Assembly: GCF_963678975.1 (NCBI RefSeq)
Contig: NC_089272.1
Span: 63,004,574 to 63,068,573 of the forward strand
Source of the DNA: Dysidea avara
Taxonomy: Eukaryota > Porifera > Demospongiae > Dictyoceratida > Dysideidae
DNA length: 64,000 nucleotides
Direction of reading: 5' to 3'
This document shows, piece by piece, positions 22,926 to 34,469 of this stretch; within the stretch, counting starts at the first letter, position 1, and each line of letters opens with the position of its first letter. The notes under the pieces are model-generated. The model was not told where the DNA came from, searched no databases, and worked only from the letters and a program-made list of their open reading frames with translations. The translations under genes were made by a program, and so were the position numbers.

Positions 22926-25540
22926 AAAGTAAAAATTAACTGCAGCACATAGGTGGTCTTTCAATACAGGTGGTCACTAATACAGGTTGCACTGTACCCA
23001 GACATCTTCACTCGTAAGACAAACTTGGCATGACCTTGTTACGAATGGTTATTGGAGTGTATACTCCCATACAGTTATGGACTACAAAATTCCACTATAA
23101 ACCACAACGTAATTCATAATATCATTGTGGTCCCACTACAAAATTTTTACCAAACACAGAACATGACCCAATCATTATTCACAAAAGAATCCGAAGAATT
23201 TCAAGCAGCCTATTTTAAATATAAAGGATTAAAGGTTTTAATAAAGTATTTTAAAACCATAATTAAGTAGATATCCCACAATTTAGGGAATACTGGGAAG
23301 GTTGATCAACAGTCTTCCATCAGAAAAAGTTGTGTTTAAACAGTGCAAAGTCATAGGAAAAATTCGTCATTAAAAAATTTTCATCACTGGCTGTAGCGAC
23401 GTAAATTAAAACAATGAATTATTTTTAGCTTTCCAAATATTTCACGCATACAAATATTAATGTGTAAGTATTCCGTCAAAACAAATTGAAAATAATTTGC
23501 GTCAAAATTTTAATACACAAAAATATTTAATTTTCCTGATTTACGATACAGTTGATTTTGTAACTAAAGATTAATATTGCACCTAATCGGTTCAGTAATC
23601 AGTATACTGATTACTAGCCATTAATTGGTTTTGATTAAATCAAAGCTGATGTTAATCCCCACTGTGCTGTGTAGTAGTATAATGATGTGGGGGAGGATAT
23701 AGATGCACATTATTTGGAATTTTAATTAAGTTATGTGATGATGGTTTAGCAGTGACTACAAGCCATGTCCATAATAAACTGTCAGGTTTTAGGCCATGCC
23801 CAACAGTAAACTAAGGTTTTAGGTTTCTGTGTAGTACCAGCCACTTGTCTCAGCTATATAGTAGTACTTAAAACCTGTTTACCATGAGTAATGGTAAAAA
23901 TCTAACTTTACATAGTAGCCTAGAATGAGCTGTATATCAATGGAATATTAGTCATTTAATAACAATGAGGATGAGTGTTAGTGTTATTAGTGTATATCGG
24001 ATCAGTTATTTCTGTTGCTTATTGGAATAATCAGCTAATTTGGATATCAGTGCAATGCTATTAGAGATGGACCAATTTTTCATGAAATATTCAAAATATT
24101 TGTGGTCATAAAATAATCAGAAACTATGCGGTGTATGGAGCTAAAAATTTGCATGAATGATAAACATCACAGGTACTAAAAACACACCAAGATTCGTAAA
24201 AATCTGAGAATAGATTCTTGTTGATTTGACATGGGATGACCCAAGTATAATTTTATACTGTTAGGACTTTCCCTGTTCACACTATCTTCTAACCCAGGTA
24301 TATACAGTGAAGGACTCAAAAATGTAAGGCAGTGTGAATTCAAACTATGCCAAGCCAAACTGGTATGAAACGAAGGGCACAAAAGGAAAAAGCGGTCTGC
24401 AGCTAGCCATGAGACACTAGTGTAATCTCTACCCCCATTTAATTGGATTTGGCAGTTAGCAAGAACACAAGCCCCACTACTTGGGCATAGGGATTGTCTA
24501 ACCTCCTACCAATCCTAATCCCCACCTCAGCTAACGGGTAATTCACATCACATGTACAAGCTTGTGTGCACTGTGTCCTGCACAGCTAGCCTGTACTCAT
24601 GACTGCACGAGTGACCAGCTGAGCAAAAATGGTCGTTTTTGCACATTCCTCGAATTCTATTTTATTTATTCTGTTATCTATAGTAACAAAGGAGTGGACA
24701 GCCAAAGTTTAAGCCTTTTGTGATGAATAGTCTTGGAGTTGTAGCGCTATACAGGTGCCTTTTTAATTGATCATAACTCACAACTGAAACAAGCAAAAAG
24801 ATTGGACTTGGCTCAGTCTGTTTACCATGAACTGGCAGATTGATCAAGGTTTATTCAAAGTCTTTGTGTGGACAAAGAAGGAGGCCATTCCAAGAAATGA
24901 CAACAGTAAAATTTATTTCTACCGCATTGTAAACAAATGCCCATAACTCTAGTGCCATACACTATATGAAGACGAAACTAAGATTTTCTTACTCTACACA
25001 AATAATTTACTGGCTATTGAACATAGACAAAAAGGGATCACTAAACGAAAAACCACAAAACTCAGCTGAACCCTGGACTACTCAAGTGTGCTAACCACTG
25101 TGCTACCGCTGCTAGCTACCTACCTCCCCTACTTTTCTATCTCATAACTGTTACTCAAGTAGTAGTCCCAGTATATACATAGTAAGAACGTAACCCAAAG
25201 GTGAGGAAGAAACCAAAGTAGAACCCAACCCTAACACTTTTTGCGGCCCCTAAAGTCGAATGCTCAAAGCCGCAAAAACAAAAACCTTTTGGTTCAGTAA
25301 CCACTTCCATTTTTTTTTAAAAAGTAGCATGCATATTTTTACCAACAGTGCCAGTTTTTGCTCAGCAAGTCGAATCCCCACTGGAGCTTTTGTCCAGTAT
25401 TGCCCCGTTATAACTACTTCCCTTGTTTATCCCGTACTGGGGGCGAGGAGTGGGGGTTACAAAAGATATAATACCGACGTGACTACCCCTTGGATAACAC
25501 CAGGCAGATACTAGACACACAATAAACAATAGAAAAGTAC
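22926..25540. other. Non-coding, includes intron of the CARD gene
   Basis: No credible exon found. Contains TGTTGATTTGACATGGGATG at about 24219, the inverted form of the phrase at 61080, and a block (24610-25040) that matches 56480-56740 in inverted orientation. Downstream exons of the CARD gene at 25541 should lie here but could not be identified. Confidence 0.4.
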
Positions 25541-25924
25541 CTTTCGCTGACGTACTTGAATCATCTGTAACATCTTCGGATAACACCAGATTGATCTTTC
25601 TTTTAGCAAGTCTTTGTAAATGTCTTTAGCAAGATACGCGTATGCTCCGCCATGTTCTTCAACCACTTTTAACATGCTGCGGAAGGTGTGTGTCTTCTTA
25701 GACGACTCTAAAGGCACAGCGACAAACTGTAGGAAGCGACGAGCCTTCTCTTGTTGAGTGTTTGCAGCCAATATGGCGTCTTGTTCTGCAAACTTCACTA
25801 TCTTGGCCGATACGAACTTCGCCATCAACATCTCAACCGGTAATGCATCTATCAGTTTGGGATAATGTTCTGTAAACACCTTCAGACATACTTCGGCAGT
25901 AGAGTCGTCTTCTGCTACAGCCAT
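25541..25924 (-). CDS. CARD-domain protein, first exon
   Basis: The start is taken at the second Met (MAVAEDDSTAEV); an upstream ATG at 25939 adds five residues. Residues about 10-95 form a CARD: VFTEHYPKLIDALPVEMLM, then FVSAKIVKFAEQDAI, RRFLQFVAVPL, FRSMLKVVEEHGG. CARDs assemble caspase- or NF-kB-activating complexes through CARD-CARD contacts in the cytoplasm. A donor AAAG|GTACTT ends the exon at 25541. Near the 3' end the frame reads LLKERSIWCYP, but the +1 frame reads more naturally (NLVLSEDVTDDSSTSAKG) and resembles the tail of the CARD fragment at 9980, so a frameshift is possible around 25605-25625. Partner domains are unknown. Confidence 0.7.
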
Positions 25925-25939
25925 TTCAAATACGCGCAT

Positions 25940-26469
25940 CCAACATTAGCGCTACAAAAAAAAACGCCACGGCTAATTAAATTAATTATGTATGTATGTG
26001 TATGTATGTAATTGAATGGGTGGTACAGGCTTCTAAGCCTCAACCCAAATCACATCATAATCCTAATCATAATCAATGATTATTTGTAATGATTGGTACA
26101 ACAAAGTCTTATACTAAACCAATATCAAATAAGAAAAGTAGCTACAAACAATAAAATAAAATCGGCGGTCGTACAAAAACAAATCTACTTTAGTTTTAAA
26201 ATACATTAGGTGCTGAATAGCTACACTGAATGTCTATCTAGATCTAATAGCTAGCTATGGCTCAATATAGGAGGAAAGGTTTTTTGAACAGCCGGAGATC
26301 AATAACTAGGTTTTCGAGGTTTATTAAGGTTTTCATGGTTTTCATGTTTTGGAATTGATGATGTGTGGTTCTTGAACAAATAAATTTAATTTTTAGTTCC
26401 CGAAAGTGTTGAAATTCCACTAGTTACTGACTGTTGACGTCCATTTAGAAACTTGCTTGATAGCTCATT
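25940..26469. other. Upstream region of the CARD gene
   Basis: Contains a TATG-type microsatellite at about 25987-26010. No gene or clear promoter element beyond AT-rich text. Confidence 0.3.
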
Positions 26470-26985
26470 GCAAGGTAGGTAAGGTGGTTGGGAAAATACG
26501 GAGCAAATGTTGCAGGTGGCCTGCCAGTATAGATTAGACGTGCCCACCGGTAAACAAGTTGGTTGAGAAACTTGAAATTTCAGCCAACTAAGTGTTGATG
26601 GCTCCCACCAGTAGGTAGGTTGGTTGGAAAACTTGACATTTCAGCCAACCAAGTGCTGGTGGAAACCACCCGAGTACCTAGGTTAGTTGGGAAACATAAC
26701 ATTTCAGCCAAGTGTTGGTGTCTCCCATGCACCACTGTGTAGGTTGGTTGGAAAACCAGATGATTTTTCAACAAAGATATAAATGTTAGTAAGGCCAGCT
26801 TGACTGGCATAGAGGTTTTTGGGTTTTGAGAGTTTTATAATGTTTAAATGTTGGTAAGGGTAGTGTACAGCTTGACTGGCATAGAGGTTTTTGGGTTTTA
26901 AGAGTTTTGTAATGTTGAAATGTTAGTAAGGGTAGTGTACAGCTTGACTGGCATAGAGGTTCAGTTTGGGTTTTGAGAGTTTTAT
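26470..26985. repeat. Two adjacent tandem arrays
   Basis: About 26470-26765: four diverged units of about 65-75 bp with GTAGGTTGGTTGG and ACATTTCAGCCAA. About 26780-26985: three units of about 68-75 bp with AGCTTGACTGGCATAGAGGT and GGGTTTTGAGAGTTTTATAA. Confidence 0.85.
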
Positions 26986-27503
26986 AATTTTATTTGTCAC
27001 ATGTACACAAATCACCTTTTAGAAGGCTTTAGTTGGCCTTTATTTTAACAGATAGCCTGCAGCTATTATACATGCATTGCTGTGATGTAGAGCATTTTTC
27101 TTGATAATGAATAATGAAAAATGGCCTCCTGCAAGAATTATAGACAATACAACTGTACTTAATGATTCCTCAGTTGTATCCCACAAATCCTTACATTCTA
27201 TTAACCTTTGTTGCCAATATTGCAGGTGTCAAGTCAGTAGTCAAATCATATCCTCAACTTGACAACAAGCATAGCGATGATTATGTGCCAGCTAGATTGC
27301 AACAAAAATACAGGAGCCAAAAGACAACTGCAAAAATGGACACGTGGTCACTTTTTTGTTGTCCGTGGAGGAAGTCACATTGACATGTGGCAACCCTTAT
27401 ATCAGTAAGCAGCCATACAGCAGCATTTACCCATCAGTAACCAAGGAATTTACAAAATGAATGCTCATAAGTGTGGCATTGTAGACTAGTAAAACTAATT
27501 CTA
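26986..27503. other. No supported gene
   Basis: A 73-codon plus-strand frame (27162-27383) exists but shows no domain or splice context; I do not call it. Confidence 0.3.
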
Positions 27504-27643
27504 CAAGTTTGTTATATAACTATGCAGAAATGGATTGTGCAGGTGCATAAATGCTTACTGATAGGAAATCATGCATGATTTCCTATCAGTAAGCATTTAT
27601 GCACCTGCATAATCCATTTCTGCATAGTTATATAACAAACTTG
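27504..27643. repeat. 140-bp near-perfect palindrome without spacer
   Basis: Centre at 27573/27574 (ATGCAT). Arms of 70 bp from CAAGTTTGTTATATAAC to its complement match except for one position (GATTGTGCAG versus GATTATGCAG). Able to form a cruciform. Confidence 0.95.
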
Positions 27644-28082
27644 ATGACTTGTGTAATTCTAAAACCATGCAGTGGAGGATCTAAAGAGGTTTCTTTTGAA
27701 AATCCATTTGACTCAGTTGTAGTATAGCTAACTTTTATTATTGTTGCTGTACTGATAATTAGGCCAATAAAACTTGATTATAGCAACTCTGCATCATCGC
27801 TTACAATACAATGGTGATTCAGAATTGTTGAGATACTCTAATAGAGCATTCAATTTTTTGTGATTTTTTTTGTGGATGTGCTATAAATATATTATATATA
27901 ACTATAGGTCTGAAGGCCCAGCTCAGGTATTTCTTATAGCCCTTTCTTGGATGGTTACAACATTGGGAAATTGAGTAGAGAAGAGAGAAAACAGATAACA
28001 ATATCCTATGACAATATGTGTCATGTGGATAATCTCTGTGTGGCCAGGCAACCGCTTCCACTTCCAGGAGATCTCAGCTACC
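27644..28082. other. Flank of the LINE 3' break
   Basis: Anonymous. The text GAGATACTCTAATAGAGCA at about 27829 also occurs near 3486, 19037, 45249 and 48000, marking it as repeat-derived. Confidence 0.3.
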
Positions 28083-30639
28083 TTTGGCTTGATATTAATG
28101 TCAAAGTTTCTTGTGGGTGACTTAAGTGACTTGATCGCAAACAAAACATCCTGAATCTCGAGGATATACATAGATGAAGTTCTAATAACCTGGATTTGTA
28201 GCTGATATTATAATTATTCAAGATGTGTTTGGTTGCTCGACGTTGAATACGCTCAAAACATAAGATGTCCTTGATTAGGTACGGTCGCCATAACTGAGAG
28301 CAATAAGTAAGATGAGGACGAACTACAGTAATATACAGATGTAGCTTGACTGATGGGTAGTGATTGGAACAAAAAGTACGTCGTATCAGAGCCAACGATT
28401 TATATGCTTTAGATATTATAGAATTGTAATGATTTGACCACTTCAGGTCACTGGAGACAATCACTCTCAGGTCTTTTTGAGTCTCCTGACAATTGATTTC
28501 TGTGCTGGAAATAAGGTATTTGGTATTGGACGTTGATTTGAAAGGAACATGTACACACTTGGTAAAGTTGATAGTTAGATTGGAAAGGAATGTTTGGTGA
28601 ATAATAGAGTCAACATCTTGCTGGAGCTTGATGCGGTCCTCATCACACGAGATGGTCATAAAACATTTCATGTCAGCAAACTTCAATACTTGACTAACTT
28701 CTATACTGAAAGAGATATTGTTCATATAAACTAGAAATAACAGGGGACCTAAAATATTTCCCTGGGGGACACCAGATATAACTGGTAGTACACTGTCAGA
28801 TAAGGTATTAGATACCTGCTGTACTCGGTCAGTGATGTAACATTTAAACCACGACCACAGGGTACCAGTAATGCCAAAAGACCAGAGGTGATTTAGTAGG
28901 ATTCCATGTGAAACAGTGTCGAAGGCTTTACGTGTATCCAGGTATATAGTATCAATTTGCGTTGGGCTGTTGGTCAAGAAGTCAGAGAATGTTAAAAGCT
29001 GTTGTAAGGTGGAAGCTCCTTTTATAAAGCCAAACTGGCAGGGATTAATTTGAGTTACCAGATGATTTACTATTTTATTATACACTAATCGCTCAAGTAC
29101 CTTTGATGTGCTGGAAAGCAATGAGATGGGTCTGTAGTTCTTTACCGAAGTTTTATCACCAGCCTTGAAGATAGGTACAATCTTATGGATCTTCCAACTC
29201 GAGGGGATGTATGCATATTGGAGAGACATAGAAAAAAGATGGTGCAACGGCTGGCACAAAATTGGAGCACATGTCTGAAGAATTTTTGGAGAAATAAGGT
29301 CAATGCCTGGTGCTTTGGTAGGGTCCAAAGATACAAGGGCGTCATATACTTCTTCTATTGTGATTGAAATAAAATCAATGTGATCAGTAGGCTCTAAACG
29401 GTTATCAACATTGGATAGATCAGATGAGTCTGAGAAAACTGAATGGAAGTAGCGATTGAACATGTTAGCAGAATCAGTGTCAGATTCGGCGATTTCATTG
29501 TCAAACTGTAAAACAGAAGGAAAGTTCTTGGATTGGGTAAGGTTCCTGATATACTTGAAAATGTTGTTGTTGCGGTGAGATGCATACTCTCTGATGAGGT
29601 ATGTCTCATAGTTAGTTTTACTGTTAGCAATTTCCTCTTGGAGTGACTCTTGAGATAATTTGATCTTCTCTTCGAGATGTCTAGTAGGATGTTGCTTATA
29701 CCTGCGGCGGAGAGTGCGCAGGCACTTGATGTGATGTCTAATATTGGCAGTGAATCAGGAAGGTTGGTTATTACAGTGAATTTTGGTAAGAGGAATGAAT
29801 AGTCTCATAGCATTGGATATAATCAGCTCTAATGTTTCCCAAATGAATCCAACATCGTGTGACAGAAAACAGCTACTCAAGTTGTGATATGACAAATGTT
29901 CATAGAGTCCTTGATAGTCTCTTTTAGAGTAATTGTAAGAATAATAGGTAACTTGTTTGACAGGTGGTTTACTAAACGACAAGTTGAAAGTTATGCTATA
30001 ATGATCAGACGGGAAAAGTAAAGGGACGGAATGAACCTTTATAGAATCGATACTATCATCCATGTTGGTTAAAAGCAAATCCAGGGTGTTGCCTTTGATA
30101 TGTGTTGGAAGATTTATGAGTTGATCAAGACCGATGGCAAAAACTAAATCACAAAATTGTTGAGATACGTGAGATTGACCTGTTAAGGTATTCCATTCTA
30201 TATCGGTGAAGTTGAAGTCTCCGAGGAAGAGGAAGTGGACATTGTTGATATCTGATGGGTTGTGACAGATGTCAGCAAGAGTACTAAATAGGGAGTCATA
30301 ATAAGAGGATGATGAGTTAGGGGGGATGTAGATTACACAGCAGGTAATTGGATGTTGCAGATTCAATTTAACACAAATGATTTCGATATCTACAGGGGAT
30401 GCCAATAGTTGACACGGAATACTGTTATGGATAGCAAGCATCACACCACCTCCCCGTGATGGTCTATCGTTACGGTGCACTGAATAGCCATGTGGAAAAA
30501 TTTCATTGCTATATATCTCGCTGGTCAGCCAGGATTCGGACACTCCAATAATATCATAAGAATTTGCATAAATCAATGATTGAAATTTGTCAAGTTTATT
30601 TACAATACTTCTAGCGTTGATGTAAAATACAGAGGCTAG
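28083..30639 (-). pseudogene. CR1-like LINE ORF2 (endonuclease-RT), two or more lesions
   Basis: The frame opens directly after the ORF1 stop with LASVFYINARSIVNK. It holds an apurinic-type endonuclease (IIGVSESWL; NDRPSRGGGVMLAIH; FLFLGDFNFTDIEW; SDHYSITFN), then reverse transcriptase (DPTKAPGIDLI; NYRPISLLSSTSKVLERL; YLDTRKAFDTVSH; SGVPQGNILGPLLFLVYMN). Lesions: TGA at 29755-29757, where relatives have Trp (P-S-[W]-F-T); FADM in place of the catalytic FADD; and a frameshift near 28172, after which the C-terminus continues in another frame (EIQDVLFAIKSLK) until about 28083, where homology ends. It copied its RNA by target-primed reverse transcription; this copy is dead. Confidence 0.9.
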
Positions 30640-31632
30640 TCATTGGTTATTGTTGGATGCAGATGAAGCTGCAGTGATCATGGGCTCGGGGTTATTGGAA
30701 TTAGAAGTCATTGAGTGTTGGGTATGTGTGGGTATGGAGGTGGAATTACTGTGTGTGGTATCCTGTGAGTAGGAAGGGGTGGGCAGATTGGTATCGATGA
30801 TATTAACCACAAATGAACCATCTTTAGATTTGTCCAATCTGGCATAAAGTTGTTTGTTGATGTATATATTGGTGCCTCTTAGCCTGATGTACTTCTTATC
30901 TGTGCCACTCTGAATTAAGTTCCATCTAGTCTTTAAGAAGGCAGAATCAATAGCTCGTTCTTCTTGTGTCAAATCAGGTTTGACGAGAATCGAGGACGGC
31001 AGAGAGCCTCGTTTAGACAAGACCAGTGTGGCATCAAAGGCTCTCAGGAACTTGACCAATAAGGGACGAGGTTTGGAATTGGTAGCGTTGAATTTTCCAA
31101 GTCTGTGAAAGTCTTGGATACACGATGTGTTAAGTGAGCTGTCCATATTGGACAAGGTATGGTACAGATTTTCCAGGTCACCATTTAGACGAGTTGCTTT
31201 AGGTGTGTTGGGAGGAGATTCCTTGATTCCATATATCACTACATTAAATTTCCTATCAGAAACCATCTGTGGAGGCTTGGGAGGAATGATTGCGCCTTGG
31301 GGATGTGTTGGCAGTTGTTTGTTGGTACCATGAAGTGAGGAGTCATTGATAACTTCAACAAGTTTACCAGGTGTAACACTGGCACTATTATCGTCATTGG
31401 GTTGTGCTAGTTTCTTTTCAAGTTGTGCCAGCCTTGCTTCCAGTTGAGCATGTTTGTCCTGGACCTCATTAAAAAACTTCAAAGCAAGGGTGACCTTTGG
31501 CCGACAGAGACTACAGAAAAATATGATATTGGGGCAGGGGTCGTTACTGAGTAAGTCATAAACTTCCGAGGATACACCGGAGCAGTTACGATGCTCCCAT
31601 TCGGAACAATATTCACAAAACAAACTATAACT
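30640..31632 (-). CDS. CR1-like LINE ORF1, 5' truncated
   Basis: Begins inside a PHD-type zinc finger: C-x2-C-x4-H-x2-C (CEYCSEWEHRNC) and a final C-x2-C (CSLC) are present, the first Cys pair is missing. Then come a coiled-coil-like run (AQLEARLAQLEKKLAQ), a linker, and a basic nucleic-acid-binding-like region (KFNVVIYGIKES; FHRLGKFN; RPLLVKFLRAFDATLVL), ending in an S/T/N-rich tail. The layout fits PHD-bearing ORF1 proteins of CR1/Jockey-group LINEs. The stop is TGA at 30640-30642, followed immediately by CTA G, and ORF2 continues in the same frame. At 31632 the sequence changes abruptly to a hAT transposase fragment on the other strand. Confidence 0.85.
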   Translation of the reverse strand, partial: SYSLFCEYCSEWEHRNCSGVSSEVYDLLSNDPCPNIIFFCSLCRPKVTLALKFFNEVQDKHAQLEARLAQLEKKLAQPNDDNSASVTPGKLVEVINDSSLHGTNKQLPTHPQGAIIPPKPPQMVSDRKFNVVIYGIKESPPNTPKATRLNGDLENLYHTLSNMDSSLNTSCIQDFHRLGKFNATNSKPRPLLVKFLRAFDATLVLSKRGSLPSSILVKPDLTQEERAIDSAFLKTRWNLIQSGTDKKYIRLRGTNIYINKQLYARLDKSKDGSFVVNIIDTNLPTPSYSQDTTHSNSTSIPTHTQHSMTSNSNNPEPMITAASSASNNNQ

Positions 31633-32225
31633 ATTTTCACCTGCTATGAAATAGTAGATGCTTTACAAATTGCTATCAAAAGGATAGAAACCCGTGTACC
31701 TAACACTGAGGCTGTAATTAATTCTGTGTCAAAAGGGTCTTACACAGTTAAGGAAAGATTAAGACAGCATACTAAGAATTGCATGCAGCCTGGCATTGCA
31801 TACTTCAATCGACAACTAAGCACTAGTTTGCAGATTCCACTTCAAGCTTTTAAGGCAGCACGACTGTTTTCTCCGCTTAAAGTGTATACAATGAAGCCTA
31901 ACGATAATATGGTGGATACATTACAAGTATTTCCATTTCTTATACACAACATACAATCATTAAAAAGTGAATTGCCACAATACTTAGCAAAGACAGCTGA
32001 CGTAAATGAACAGTTTGATCCTCTAGAGTGATGGAAGTTGAATGCTGATGAATTGCCAAATTGGTCATCTGCTGCTCACAAAGTGCTTGTCTTGCAACCA
32101 TCTTCTGCAGCTTCAGAAAGAGTCTTCTCTCTTTTGAAATCTTCATTCAGTAAACAGCTTACAGGATTACATTGAGACATCTCTAATGCTTCAATAGAAC
32201 ACTGTGAAAAAGCTCAGAATAATAA
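31628..32225 (+). pseudogene. hAT transposase C-terminal fragment
   Basis: The frame encodes VDALQIAIKRIETR, then the hAT C-terminal dimerisation signature: ELPNWSSAAHKVLVLQPSSA followed by ASERVFSLLKSSF. TGA stops at 32029-32031 and after KQLTGLH break it. The N-terminal half and first catalytic residues are absent. The junction with the opposite-strand LINE at about 31630 marks the 5' end of the LINE insertion or a later rearrangement. Confidence 0.85.
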
Positions 32226-32657
32226 GGTCTATAACAGTCTTATTATGTTAGTATTGGAATGAAATAGTACAGCATATATTATTAGATTAGGACTTTACTA
32301 TAACAAGCTTATTGAATACATTTAAGACGGTCATATATTAGAGATTAAATTACTAGTATAGTTCGGTATATTATCAGACTATACTAAGCATATTTCAACC
32401 ATATATTGGCTACCATACTACTGTACTTTTTTACTTTCCTATAATCTGTGGCTACCTTAATTAAATAATTTCTATAATTATATTTGTAATGAATTTAATT
32501 ATGTAAATATGTTAAAACCACAATAGGTACAGCTAGTAAATCAATGTCTCCTTGGCTGGCCATGACAGTATCAAATCAATTTCGTCATTTATCAGTCTTT
32601 ATCCAACTGAAGCAGGTAAGACAGTAAACACAATTCACAAATTCCATTACAAATTAC
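32226..32657. other. No supported gene
   Basis: AT-rich sequence between the hAT fragment and the last recognisable unit of the repeated-exon locus; could include its 3' end. Confidence 0.3.
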
Positions 32658-34094
32658 CTGTATTATCATCACCATGTAGAACTCTGACAATCTGTTAGTT
32701 GTCTGGTAGAACAGTCCCACAGCTCTAATACAAAGATGGTAAATATAATGTGTATTCTGGACAATCGTTGGACTTACAGTTTGTAACAATAAGAATCTCA
32801 TAAAACTGAGACCTTGTCTGGAAAGCTAGTATTACCATGTAGAACGGTGGCTAGGTCCCACAACTCTATTAAAGATGGTAAATATAATGCATATACTGAA
32901 CAATCATTGTACTTACAGTTTGTAACAATCTTCTAAAAACTGAGACTGACAATCCATGTAGAACTAAGACAAGTCTGATAAGACCAGGTCTCACAACCCT
33001 AAATAGAGGCAAGCATAATTCATATTCTGGATTACTTGGTGTACTTACAGTTGTTATCAGTGAGTCTAACTAGACATAAAATGGCCACTTAGTATGTGAC
33101 TTTGTTGGGCTAATATCAGACGAAGATTTTTGAACGGTCATATCTCAGCCAAGAACAATGATATCAAGCTGTAACTAGCAGGTATGGTTATCAAGTGTTA
33201 AAATGAGTACATTCAAGCATTGATTTATCCTATTCTTTTGACTAATGTATAAGCATACCTGCTAGTTAGAGTTTGATATATTCACTCTTGGCTGAGATAT
33301 AACCATTCAAAATTCTTCGTCTGACATTCACCCATACCCAAAACTCACAAAAATACTCCTACCACAAGGCCATTTTTATGTCTGTTACATAAGCTCACAA
33401 GAAGCATCTGATACACTGATGACCAAGTCCAAGAATCTTGTAATCACAAAGTACAATTGAAACAAGACTAATAATTTGCATACTCTCAGTGAACTTACTT
33501 TTGTTAGCAATACGATCATGGTCAGTGAAATAAGGACAAACAAGATGGAACAGGTTCTTGAAAGCACTCAACTCATTTACAGTGCCAGACGTACATGAGG
33601 TAGCAGCAGTCAGCTGTTGATAAAAACATGAAGAAATAAGACCAGTTCCCAGAAGAAATGAGACCAGTTTCCACAAACCTAAACGCAGGTAAACATAAAT
33701 TGTATACTGGACACTCTCAGTGTACTTACTTACAGATGTTAGCAATAAGAATCTCCTAGAGCTGAGACTAAGTCTGTAATTCCTACCCTATTGAAAAGAA
33801 AATGAATAAAAACACAATCAAACTTAATGCACTTACAGCTGTAAGTAATTAGAAGATGAGGTTGAACAACTCCGTGAAAAAAGAACAAAACTGTCCACAA
33901 CCAGATTCTTTAAAGGAAGCAGCTGCCATTGAAGGAAATTAACACTGCAGATGTCGTACACTGACAACCTGGAGAATAAGAGGTCCAACAAGAAACTGTA
34001 TGTCCAAAGAGATAATATACAAAATCATAAGAGCTGACCATGCATACTCTCACCGTTGATGGCTCATGAACTGTGTCCACTCGTCATCCGCCAT
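32658..34094 (-). CDS. Putative multi-exon gene with tandem short exons
   Basis: ATG at 34094-34092 gives MADDEWTQFMSHQ, then donor CG|GTGAGAG. A continuous frame can be followed through exons at 34094-34054, 33968-33837, 33773-33734, 33613-33499, 33069-33049, 32945-32917, 32825-32778 and 32691-32658, each with AG/GT boundaries and compatible phase. Several donors share a duplicated motif (TACAAACT|GTAAGT), introns share GTTCTACATGG and CATTATATTTACCATCTTT, and three exons encode related peptides (RRFLLLTS, FRRLLQT, MRFLLLQT). So an exon-intron unit of about 150 bp was amplified. No known domain seen. The alternative is a tandem repeat in which splice-like sites are by-products, or a spliced non-coding RNA. 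Confidence 0.35.
33116..33324. mobile_element. Foldback MITE in an intron
   Basis: Inverted ends TCAGACGAAGATTTTTGAAC and TCAGACGAAGAATTTTGAAT, with arms of about 90 bp containing TCATATCTCAGCCAAGA and AACTAGCAGGTATG. Sits between two proposed exons of the locus at 32658-34094. Short, non-coding. Confidence 0.7.
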
Positions 34095-34304
34095 AAACTG
34101 AGATAACAGGTTATAAAACATGTAATACGTACACAGCAACACCAAAGTTGAATCATTTGCAGGCCATTGTCATACAACCCACAATAAACAATTTAATACG
34201 GCTAAACCTATCATACAAGCTATCATTTTAGTCTAATACTTACTCATCTAGAGATGTTTTTGATCACTGCCATCATAAGAATTGTCCACCACGCCACTTC
34301 ACCA

Positions 34305-34466
34305 CTACAGCCAGCAGGGATGTAGTTGTAGTCCATAACTATCACTGTGTGGAGCATGGCTCATTGGATGATGGCGACGATCGCGCACACACTCTCCGCG
34401 AGATACATCGTCATTATCACTCACATTTACAACCTCTGATACAACAATAGTGACAAAGATGGCGAC
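34305..34466 (-). other. Unassigned open stretch upstream of the repeated-exon gene
   Basis: Open for 53 codons to TAG at 34305-34307 with protein-like text (VVNVSDNDDVSRGECVRDRR, then HHPMSHAPHSDSYG). It could be an upstream exon of the same locus or a separate small gene; there is no Met early in the frame and no recognised family. Confidence 0.25.
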
Positions 34467-34469
34467 TTA

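Noticed and set aside
29394..29630. 78-codon minus ORF
   Set aside because: A shadow frame of LINE ORF2, whose true frame reads through the same bases between the TGA at 29755 and the RT domain.
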